This document shows positions 1 through 6,310 of a stretch of 10,484 nucleotides of DNA, in pieces (position 1 is the stretch's first letter; every line of letters starts with the position of its first letter). The notes under the pieces were generated by a model, which searched no databases, had not been told where the DNA came from, and was given only the letters and a program-made list of their open reading frames with translations. The stretch is taken from assembly GCA_036340635.1 (NCBI GenBank), contig JAYYYF010000004.1, positions 1 to 10,484 of the forward strand, in the 5' to 3' direction. Position numbers and translations under genes: made by a program. The stretch is from GCA-002728855 sp036340635 (GTDB lineage Bacteria; Bacteroidota; Bacteroidia; Flavobacteriales; Flavobacteriaceae).

Positions 1-993
1 TAATGATGAAAAAATTGTTCCTGTAATCAAAACAAATAAGAAGATATATTTTGATCTATTTTCTCTCTGTTTCCAATCAAAACACTCAGAAACTACGTAA
101 GATGCTGCTAATGGAGCAGTTATTGCTGAACTTAATCCTGCGCCAAAAAGTCCAATTGAAATTAAATATTCAGATAATTCGCCATAAATTGGTGATAAAC
201 TAATCCCCAAATCGGAAACTGATTCAACAGATTTTAAACCTGAATTTGCTGCTGCCAAGACTATACACAAAGAAATTAAACCGCCTATAGAAACCGAAAT
301 TATTGTATCCATTCTTATTTGTTTAAAATCAGTTACACTAGACATGTTTTTTACTAGTGCAGAGTGTAAAAAGAGATTATAAGGTACAATCGTTGTGCCA
401 ATCACAGAAAGTAATAATGTTAATTGATTAGCATTGAATCTAGGTATAAATAGTCCATTTAAAATACTTAAGAAATCAGGTTTAGTCATAATTGCTGCAA
501 AAATGAAAGAAAAACTCATCAAGACTACAATTACCAATAATATTTTCTTTATGAATTCTGAACTCCCCATTAAATAAATTGCAGATATTAAAAAACAGAT
601 AATTAAAGGTAAAATATCAAAACCCGTCAAATCAAAAAATTCAGACTCAACGATTTGCTGAAGTCCAATTTTAGCCCCTGTAATATTTCCTGCCTCATAT
701 GCTGAGTTACCAAAAAAAATAGCTGAAATTAGTAATATAATCAGTGACCATTTTTTTAATGGTGTATTAGAGTATTCCAAAAGGACTTGGGCAAGTCCTT
801 TTTTAGTCTCCCAACTAATTTTTGCGGCGATATTTTGACTTATGATAGTAATAATTACCGAAAATAATATAGCCCAAAGAAGTAACATCCCTGAATTTAC
901 ACCAACTATTGTACAAACTGTCAATGTTCCAGGGCCTATAAAAGCAGCTGTTATTAGTATACCAGGGCCAAGACGAAAAATTTTTTTTCTCAT
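1..993 (-). CDS. Nramp-family (SLC11-like) metal ion transporter, non-canonical binding site, C-terminus cut by window edge
   Basis: An open frame of 331 codons starts with ATG at 993 and runs off the left edge; the family is usually about 400 residues, so roughly 70-90 are missing. The product is an inner-membrane protein with many hydrophobic segments. It opens with RLGPGILITAAFIGPGTLT, typical of the Nramp TM1 region, and the TM6 stretch VPYNLFLHSALV (about residues 203-214) matches the family's MPHNLYLHS motif. Canonical Nramp proteins bind Mn/Fe through Asp and Asn of TM1 DPGN and Met of TM6. Here TM1 reads GPGT (20-23) and TM6 reads VPYN (203-206), so all three side-chain ligands appear replaced. 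The fold is clear, but substrate and mechanism cannot be taken from MntH. The gene follows dsbD by 32 bp on the same strand and is probably co-transcribed with it and tilS. Confidence 0.85.
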   Translation of the reverse strand, partial: MRKKIFRLGPGILITAAFIGPGTLTVCTIVGVNSGMLLLWAILFSVIITIISQNIAAKISWETKKGLAQVLLEYSNTPLKKWSLIILLISAIFFGNSAYEAGNITGAKIGLQQIVESEFFDLTGFDILPLIICFLISAIYLMGSSEFIKKILLVIVVLMSFSFIFAAIMTKPDFLSILNGLFIPRFNANQLTLLLSVIGTTIVPYNLFLHSALVKNMSSVTDFKQIRMDTIISVSIGGLISLCIVLAAANSGLKSVESVSDLGISLSPIYGELSEYLISIGLFGAGLSSAITAPLAASYVVSECFDWKQRENRSKYIFLFVLITGTIFSSL

Positions 994-1025
994 TTGGTTT
1001 TGAAATGTTGTTGAAAATTAACTAA

Positions 1026-3050
1026 TTAAAATGAAGAATAATTAGTTATGCCTTCCTTTAACCATATTTCAAAATCATTAGCGTTTGAATATTGTATTGG
1101 GGAATTCAATAAAGTCATATCAGGACTAATGGCTACATAGAATGGTTGTGATGCCGTTTTGAAATTTAAAATTTGAAAAGCAGACCACTTTTCACCTATC
1201 GTCTCTACAGAAAAAACTTTACCATTAAAATATTTAAAATTAAATATCTGATCATCACCAAGTTTTTGTCTGTCATCAACATACAATGATATTAGCACAT
1301 ATTCTTCATTAAGAATCTTATAAACTCTTGGTTTTGACCATACATTCTCTTCCATCCTTCTACAATTAACACATGCCCAACCAGTAAAATCTATTAGTAT
1401 AGGTTTGTTTAACTTTTCAGCATGCCTCAGACCAGAATAAAAATCTTTATAGCAATTTAGCCCTAAAGGACATTCTCCTTCGGTTCCATAAACGCTATAG
1501 AACGTTGGCGGAGTAAATCCGCTTAATAGGGATAATTTATTAGTTGATTTAAATAATCCTTGAGAAAGATAAATTGCAAAAAGGAAAAATAAAATGCCAA
1601 GTCCTTTGTGCGAATAATCCTTTCTATTAACTTTCATCTCATGAGGAAATCTATATAATCCAAATAAATTGGCAGCAAGAAATATTGAAATTAAAACCCA
1701 TATGCCCACAAAAATTTCCCTTTTCAATACGCCCCAATTTGAGACTAAATCTGCGTTTGATAAAAATTTTAAAGCCAGAGCCAGTTCAAGAAACCCTAGT
1801 ATGATTTTAAACTTGCTCATCCAACCGCCTGATTTTGGTATGTTTTTTACCACACTTGGGAAAAATGATAAAAATGAAAACGGTAATGCCAGTGCTAATC
1901 CAAAGCCGAAAATTGCTACGGTTAAGTCAGTAGCTCCTGAATCGACAGTTAATGATCCAACAAGTAAGGATCCAAGAATTGGTCCTGTACATGAAAAAGA
2001 AACTATTGCTAATGTTAATGCCATAAAAAAGATACCAGCCAAATTGGTGATTTCTGAAGAAGAATCAGATTTGTTTAACCAATTGGTGGGTAGGGTTATC
2101 TCATAATAACCAAAAAATGAAAATGCAAAAAATATAAATACTCCAAAAAATATTATGTTAACTACAACATTAGTTGAAAGAGTGTTTAAAATTTGAGGAT
2201 CAATAAATTCAAAGAAGTGGAATGGAACTGAGAGTAACAAATAGATCAACACTATAAAAAACCCATACATTAATGACCTATAAGCACCTTCCCTTTTTGA
2301 AGAACTTTGGTTTAAAAAATATGAAACTGTAATTGGTATCATTGGGAATATACATGGTGTTAATAAAGCAATAATACCTGCTAAAAAGCCAAGAAAAAAT
2401 AGATTAATAAAGCCGCCATAGCCTTCCTTAGGTGAATTTTGATTTAAACGATAGGAGTCTTTAAGGTCTAGTATCAACTCGTTTGATCTTGCTTCACTTA
2501 TGTCGTCAATAATTAAGTTTGATGTGCTTTCAAATCCATCTTTTAATATAAATTCAAAATTTTCTTTTCTAAAAACACATAATTTTTCGTTACATGATTG
2601 ATAAAGTACCTGCCCATTCACAATTCCTGTTTCGGCATCAACAAGTCTTATTTTTTGTGTAAAAAAAGTTTCATTTCTAAAGAAAGAAAGATCCATTTTA
2701 AATACCCGGTCATATTCTACAATCGGTTCTTCTTCAACAGTTAAACCCACCAATTGAATTCTGGAATTAACCTCATTAAAATTGAACTCAGTTGGAAGGG
2801 CATCTCCTTCAGGTAAATTTTGTGAATATAGATACCATCCTGGGATAATTTTTGCCTTAAAATTCAATTGATATTCTATATCTGATAGTTTTTCAAAAGA
2901 GGTTGTCCATTTGACTGGCTCTTTAAAACTAGATGTGCTATCATTTTGTATTTCAGAAAAACTCTTTAGTGGTGTCACCCATTTAGCAGGATCTTGCCCT
3001 AAAACTATAGTTAAGCATAATAAAAAAAGAAAAGTGAATAGTTTTTTCAT
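1026..3050 (-). CDS. dsbD: Thiol:disulfide interchange protein DsbD (CcdA-type membrane core plus C-terminal thioredoxin domain)
   Basis: This 674-residue inner-membrane protein is expected to carry electrons from cytoplasmic thioredoxin to periplasmic thiol proteins. A signal peptide (MKKLFTFLFLLCLTIVLG) is followed by a periplasmic N-terminal domain with Cys153 and Cys158 (QSCNEKLC). A membrane core from about residue 215 to 500 carries Cys233 in LLTPCIFPMIP and Cys354 in SFSCTGPILG, the two redox cysteines of the CcdA-like core. The C-terminal thioredoxin-like domain has the CVNC motif (Cys560, Cys563) and a probable cis-proline in ASQPF (Pro636). All three cysteine pairs are present, so the protein looks fully functional. 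An extra pair, Cys527 and Cys533, sits just before the thioredoxin domain. The ATG at 3050 follows an AAGGA-like site with 5-nt spacing, and tilS ends 13 bp upstream. Residues 20-34 and 44-58 resemble each other. Confidence 0.93.
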   Translation of the reverse strand: MKKLFTFLFLLCLTIVLGQDPAKWVTPLKSFSEIQNDSTSSFKEPVKWTTSFEKLSDIEYQLNFKAKIIPGWYLYSQNLPEGDALPTEFNFNEVNSRIQLVGLTVEEEPIVEYDRVFKMDLSFFRNETFFTQKIRLVDAETGIVNGQVLYQSCNEKLCVFRKENFEFILKDGFESTSNLIIDDISEARSNELILDLKDSYRLNQNSPKEGYGGFINLFFLGFLAGIIALLTPCIFPMIPITVSYFLNQSSSKREGAYRSLMYGFFIVLIYLLLSVPFHFFEFIDPQILNTLSTNVVVNIIFFGVFIFFAFSFFGYYEITLPTNWLNKSDSSSEITNLAGIFFMALTLAIVSFSCTGPILGSLLVGSLTVDSGATDLTVAIFGFGLALALPFSFLSFFPSVVKNIPKSGGWMSKFKIILGFLELALALKFLSNADLVSNWGVLKREIFVGIWVLISIFLAANLFGLYRFPHEMKVNRKDYSHKGLGILFFLFAIYLSQGLFKSTNKLSLLSGFTPPTFYSVYGTEGECPLGLNCYKDFYSGLRHAEKLNKPILIDFTGWACVNCRRMEENVWSKPRVYKILNEEYVLISLYVDDRQKLGDDQIFNFKYFNGKVFSVETIGEKWSAFQILNFKTASQPFYVAISPDMTLLNSPIQYSNANDFEIWLKEGITNYSSF

Positions 3051-3063
3051 AATTTTCCTTTAG

Positions 3064-4371
3064 TCAGGTTTTAAGAGTAATTAAAAAAGAGTTTTCGGGA
3101 TCAGACTTTGCAATAAATCTCCTATCACATCTTTTCCCTATCACCCAAACAATGTTTTTGCCTGAGCACAATAGCCATTGACTCTCCTTCTCAACCTTTG
3201 AAAACTTTTCATCTTTAAAATATTTACTTATCATTTTTCTTCCATTCATTCCTGTTGGATAAAAATAATCTCCGTTTGACCATTTCCTTATAGTTAAAGG
3301 AAAATTTAGTTTGTCAAGAGATAAATAAGCTTGATTTTTTTTAAAGGAATTAACATTAACTCCTTGATCAAAATTCAAAGATAGAGGTATATCAATAGAA
3401 CGAGTTTTATTGTCAATAAAATAATTCTTAGTTTCTTCATATGATCTCTTACTTAGAATCAAAACCTTACGATCTTTTATTAAGCGATGTGAAGTTGACT
3501 CTAGGTATCTTCCTGATTGAGAGTCAGGTAAAGATCTAAGAGCATCTATATCAGTAAATCCATATTTGGAAAAAATTTCAAATAAGTAAAATTCAATAGG
3601 ATCTAGAGACTTTAATGCATTTATATTAATTTCAATATGATTACCAACTTCACAAAAATAAGTCTTTTCAAATTTTTGAATCAAGGTTTTAGAAGCTTTA
3701 TAGGCAATTGACAAGTTTTTTATTGTATTACTGAAGTTCTCTAGAAAACTTGGTTTAATTAATTTAAGTTTAGATGCAATGTCCTGTCTAATAAGATTTC
3801 TATAATAATCTAACTTTTCATTTGTACTGTCTTCTCTCCATTTAATTTTATTTTTTCTGGCATAATTAACAATTTCTTCTTTACTAAAAACAAGCATTGG
3901 CCTGTTGATGTTATTTTTTTTAGCAGGTATTCCCAACAACCCTTTTAAACCAGTTCCTCTAGATAAATTAATAATAAATGTTTCAAGACTATCATCCAAG
4001 TGGTGTGCCGTAATAATTTTTGAAAACCCATAAATTTTTAACAGGTCATTAAACCATGAATACCTCAAATGTCTTGCTGCCATTTGGATTGAAATTTTCT
4101 TATGATTTGAATAAAACTCTGTAGCGAAATTTGCTTCAAAATAATTGCAATCTATTTTCCTGGAAAAGGAAGATACGAAAGCAGCATCATCTTGACTTTC
4201 TTTTCCGCGAAGGTTAAAATTACAATGAGCTATGGAGAATTGTATTTTTGATTTACATAACAAATCAATTAATGTCATGCTATCAACACCTCCACTAATA
4301 GCTAAAAGGCAATTATCCCTAACAGAAATATCAAGAGAAGAAAGCTGTTCTTTAAATCTTGTTAGCATCAT
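3064..4371 (-). CDS. tilS: tRNA(Ile)-lysidine synthetase TilS
   Basis: TilS uses ATP to join lysine to the wobble cytidine (C34) of tRNA-Ile(CAU), so that the tRNA is charged with isoleucine and reads AUA. The 435-residue cytosolic protein has the N-type PP-loop SGGVDS (26-31), followed by AHCNFNLRG (48-56), TAHHLDDSLET (121-131), REDSTN (179-184) and YYRNLIR (189-195), all hallmarks of the family. The C-terminal domain typical of longer TilS proteins is present (IRKWSNGDYFYPTGMNGRK from 361, then SKYFKDEK). Length fits the long TilS form. The gene opens with two ATG codons (4371 and 4368), and a TAnnTTTG element ends only one base before the first, so the true start could be either. It is the first gene of a probable operon with dsbD and the Nramp gene, and lies divergent from the arginine operon. 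Confidence 0.95.
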   Translation of the reverse strand: MMLTRFKEQLSSLDISVRDNCLLAISGGVDSMTLIDLLCKSKIQFSIAHCNFNLRGKESQDDAAFVSSFSRKIDCNYFEANFATEFYSNHKKISIQMAARHLRYSWFNDLLKIYGFSKIITAHHLDDSLETFIINLSRGTGLKGLLGIPAKKNNINRPMLVFSKEEIVNYARKNKIKWREDSTNEKLDYYRNLIRQDIASKLKLIKPSFLENFSNTIKNLSIAYKASKTLIQKFEKTYFCEVGNHIEININALKSLDPIEFYLFEIFSKYGFTDIDALRSLPDSQSGRYLESTSHRLIKDRKVLILSKRSYEETKNYFIDNKTRSIDIPLSLNFDQGVNVNSFKKNQAYLSLDKLNFPLTIRKWSNGDYFYPTGMNGRKMISKYFKDEKFSKVEKESQWLLCSGKNIVWVIGKRCDRRFIAKSDPENSFLITLKT

Positions 4372-4372
4372 A

Positions 4373-4380
4373 CAAATTTA
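4373..4380 (-). promoter_or_regulatory. Candidate Bacteroidetes -7 element for tilS
   Basis: Read on the minus strand the bases are TAAATTTG, a full match to the Bacteroidetes -7 consensus TAnnTTTG. I see no clear TTTG or TTG box at the usual -33 distance. The element ends one base before the first tilS ATG, so transcription from it would start at or inside the paired ATG codons and give an almost leaderless mRNA. A chance match in AT-rich DNA is possible. Confidence 0.4.
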
Positions 4381-4429
4381 ATACTTACAGTTTAAAAAAT
4401 CGTTTCTAAAACTTTATTAAAAAAAATCA

Positions 4430-4437
4430 TATATTTG
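4430..4437 (+). promoter_or_regulatory. Candidate Bacteroidetes -7 element for the leader and arginine operon
   Basis: The bases TATATTTG match the Bacteroidetes -7 consensus TAnnTTTG and are followed by GC, as in many flavobacterial promoters. No convincing -33 TTTG box is seen; the nearest candidate, TTTC at 4403-4406, has a long spacer. It is the only good promoter candidate in the gap upstream of the seven arginine genes. The expected transcription start is around 4441-4444, at the GTG that opens the small leader frame. Confidence 0.6.
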
Positions 4438-4441
4438 CGAT

Positions 4442-4531
4442 GTGAATTTTAAAAACAGAAATATCAACAATCCAAAGCACTTAAAGCGTTCTTTTCTTCG
4501 TGCCCGCCCGCTAGGGTGTATTTCTGTATAA
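4442..4531 (+). CDS. Candidate 29-residue arginine-operon leader peptide
   Basis: A GTG-initiated frame of 29 codons plus TAA begins 4 bases after the TATATTTG element and ends about 60 bases before the first arginine gene. The C-terminal half reads KRSFLRARPLGCISV. Arg codons occur at positions 6 (AGA), 16 (CGT), 20 (CGT) and 22 (CGC). The nearby argC uses AGA for all eight arginines and argF' for seven of nine, so three CGN codons within seven are unusual. Codons 20-26 form a GC-rich island (16 G/C in the 20 bases 4499-4518) inside very AT-rich DNA. A hairpin with a U-rich tail starts right after the stop codon. Together this suggests a translated leader that controls the operon through ribosome stalling at Arg codons or an arrest peptide. 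It is not recognised from a named family. The start is uncertain, since no ATG is in frame. Confidence 0.55.
   Translation: MNFKNRNINNPKHLKRSFLRARPLGCISV
4455..4527 (+). promoter_or_regulatory. Long-range stem bracketing most of the leader ORF
   Basis: The arm ACAGAAATA at 4455-4463 is the exact reverse complement of TATTTCTGT at 4519-4527, and a U-G pair (4464/4518) extends it to ten pairs. It encloses the arginine codons and a small CCC-GCTA-GGG hairpin (4507-4516). Ribosomes moving through the leader would open it, so it could be one of the competing folds of an attenuator. A weaker alternative pairs TTTCTT (4493-4498) with AAGAAA (4530-4535), which would take up part of the 5' arm of the downstream hairpin. 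Confidence 0.4.
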
Positions 4532-4570
4532 GAAACTCAGGTGAGTCCGGTTTCATTTTAATTCTATTTC
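4532..4570 (+). terminator. Candidate intrinsic terminator (attenuator) before the arginine operon
   Basis: GAAACT (4532-4537) pairs with GGTTTC (4549-4554), using one U-G pair. An inner GG/CC (4540-4541 with 4547-4548) closes a five-base loop beyond a two-base bulge. The stem is followed by ATTTTAATTCTATTTC, which is U-rich in RNA. The 5' arm starts one base after the leader stop codon, so a ribosome stopped there would cover it. The stem is short and imperfect, so termination would be partial at best. Its place between a leader ORF and the operon supports a regulatory role. Confidence 0.45.
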
Positions 4571-4592
4571 ATTAATTTTTTAAACATTAATC

Positions 4593-5129
4593 TTGGATAT
4601 TTTAATCGCTTCAAAAAAGCATATCAAATATGCTAATATAATTTCAGAAACCATTGAATCTTCAGCAAAAGCTAGAGATACAGGGATTGCTTTGAGGACC
4701 CCAGATTATATTGTCAAAAAAATTGAAAACAAAAATGCAGTCATATGTCTTGACGGGAATAAATTTGTTGGATTTTGTTATATAGAAATATGGGGGCATG
4801 GAAAATATGTAGCTCATTCTGGTCTTATAGTCGCACTAAAATATAGAGGTTTAGGACTAGCTAAAAAAATAAAAACAAAAACGTTTATGTATTCAAAAAA
4901 GAAATATCCAAATGCAAAAATTTTCGGTATCACAACTGGGCTTGCAGTCATGAAAATAAATTATAGTCTAGGATATAAGCCTGTGCCTTTCTCTGAATTA
5001 ACTAACGACCCTGAATTTTGGAATGGTTGTAAAACTTGTAAAAATTATGATGTCTTAACAAGAACAAATAAAAAAATGTGTCTTTGTACAGGGATGATAC
5101 ACGATCCAAATCAAAAAAATAAAACATGA
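4593..5129 (+). CDS. GNAT-family acyltransferase, probable N-acylglutamate synthase of the arginine pathway
   Basis: This 178-residue cytosolic protein probably transfers an acyl group from acyl-CoA to the amino group of glutamate, the first step of arginine synthesis. The GNAT acyl-CoA loop is visible as YRGLGLAKKI (residues 84-93, RxxGxA type), preceded by the beta-strand HSGLIVAL. The segment KARDTGIALRTPDY (26-39) and the C-terminal block fit the GNAT genes that head Bacteroidetes arginine operons. The C-terminus has four cysteines (146, 149, 163, 165) in a CxxC...CxC layout followed by His170, which could bind a metal. It is unrelated in length and layout to classical ArgA (kinase-like plus GNAT) or ArgJ. 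The start is TTG at 4593; an in-frame stop at 4581 leaves no ATG or GTG upstream. The weak start codon may lower translation. Its end overlaps argG by 4 bp (ATGA). The role is inferred from context and family; the acyl donor, acetyl- or succinyl-CoA, is not certain. Confidence 0.82.
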   Translation: MDILIASKKHIKYANIISETIESSAKARDTGIALRTPDYIVKKIENKNAVICLDGNKFVGFCYIEIWGHGKYVAHSGLIVALKYRGLGLAKKIKTKTFMYSKKKYPNAKIFGITTGLAVMKINYSLGYKPVPFSELTNDPEFWNGCKTCKNYDVLTRTNKKMCLCTGMIHDPNQKNKT

Positions 5130-6310
5130 AAAAAATAGTATTAGCATATAGTGGAGGGCTTGACACCTCATATTGCTTAAAAAAATTTGTAGAAGATCAA
5201 TATGAAGTTCATGCGATAACGATAGATACTGGAGGCTTTTCAGAAGTAGAAAAAAATAATATTAAAAAAAGGGCGATTTCAATTGGAGCTAAAAAGTATA
5301 AGTCAATTAAATCCAAACAACCTTATTATGAAAAGATTATTAAGTATTTAATCTATGGCAATGTCCTTAGAAACAATACATATCCCTTATCTGTTAGTGC
5401 AGAAAGAATAATTCAAGCACTTGAAATAATCAAATATGCAAAAGATAACAACATAAAATTGGTTGCTCATGGAAGTACTGGAGCTGGAAATGACCAAGTA
5501 AGGTTTGATATGATTTTTCAAATATTAGCACCTGAAATCAAAATAATTACTCCAATAAGGGATGGAAATATATCTAGACAGGAAGAAATAAAGTATTTAG
5601 AACAAAAGGGTGTAAAAATAAAATGGAGTGAAGCCAAATATTCTATAAATAAAGGTTTATGGGGCACAACTATCGGTGGAGATGAAACTTTAACTTCATA
5701 TAAATCTCTTCCTGAAAGTGCATATAGTAAAATATTAACCAAGAAAGGGTTAAAAAAAATTTCACTCACTTTTTACAAAGGGGAAGTTTTTAAGCTAAAT
5801 GGAAAAAAAATGAGTCCAGTTAAAATCATTGAGAAACTATCCTTATTATGTGTCCAATACGGAATAGGCAGAGACATTCATGTTGGAGACACTGTAATAG
5901 GAATTAAAGGAAGAGTAGGGTTTGAAGCTGGTGGTCCATTAGTTATTATAAAGTCTCACCATTTACTAGAAAAACACACTTTAACTAAATGGCAGCAATT
6001 TCAAAAGGAACAAATGTCAAATTTTTATGGGATGCTATTACATGAAGGACAATTTTTAGATCCAGTTGTCAGAGACATTGAAACCTTTTTAGAAAGCTCT
6101 CAAAAAAATGTCTCGGGCGAAGTTTCAATTACACTCTATCCCAAAAGATTCAAACTAGAAGGCATTAATTCTAAAAATGATTTGATGTCTAGTTCATTCG
6201 CTTCATATGGTGAATCTAATACAAAGTGGAATGCGGAAGATGTTAAAGGGTTTATTAAAATAATATCAAACCAAAATAAAATTTTTCAATATGTCCATTC
6301 AAAAAAATAG
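5126..6310 (+). CDS. argG: Argininosuccinate synthase
   Basis: ArgG condenses citrulline with aspartate using ATP to form argininosuccinate, the second-last step of arginine synthesis. The 394-residue protein carries the N-type PP-loop YSGGLDTS (8-15) and the nucleotide/citrulline loop GSTGAGNDQVRFD (116-128), in which Ala replaces the Lys often seen as GKGNDQ. GGDETLT and the later GRDIHVGDTVIGIKGRVGFEAGG block also fit. Length is normal for the family. The ATG overlaps the stop of the preceding GNAT gene (ATGA), and the 3' end overlaps argC by 20 bp, so translation is probably coupled. Placing argG at the front of the operon, ahead of the early-step genes, puts it directly under any leader control. 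Confidence 0.95.
   Translation: MKKIVLAYSGGLDTSYCLKKFVEDQYEVHAITIDTGGFSEVEKNNIKKRAISIGAKKYKSIKSKQPYYEKIIKYLIYGNVLRNNTYPLSVSAERIIQALEIIKYAKDNNIKLVAHGSTGAGNDQVRFDMIFQILAPEIKIITPIRDGNISRQEEIKYLEQKGVKIKWSEAKYSINKGLWGTTIGGDETLTSYKSLPESAYSKILTKKGLKKISLTFYKGEVFKLNGKKMSPVKIIEKLSLLCVQYGIGRDIHVGDTVIGIKGRVGFEAGGPLVIIKSHHLLEKHTLTKWQQFQKEQMSNFYGMLLHEGQFLDPVVRDIETFLESSQKNVSGEVSITLYPKRFKLEGINSKNDLMSSSFASYGESNTKWNAEDVKGFIKIISNQNKIFQYVHSKK

Noticed and set aside
1669..2106. Plus-strand open frame of 145 codons inside dsbD
   Set aside because: It is antisense to the dsbD membrane core, has no recognisable domain, and is explained by the coding constraints of the opposite strand.
4440..4445. ATG at 4440 as the leader start
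   Set aside because: It is followed at once by TGA, so it cannot encode more than Met; the GTG at 4442 opens the long frame.
4442..4531. Leader as a cysteine or sulfur sensor, because of the Cys codon TGT near its end
   Set aside because: There is one Cys codon against four Arg codons, and the downstream genes are all for arginine. It is not excluded, but less likely.
5518..5769. Minus-strand open frame inside argG
   Set aside because: It is a shadow of argG with no promoter or known motif.
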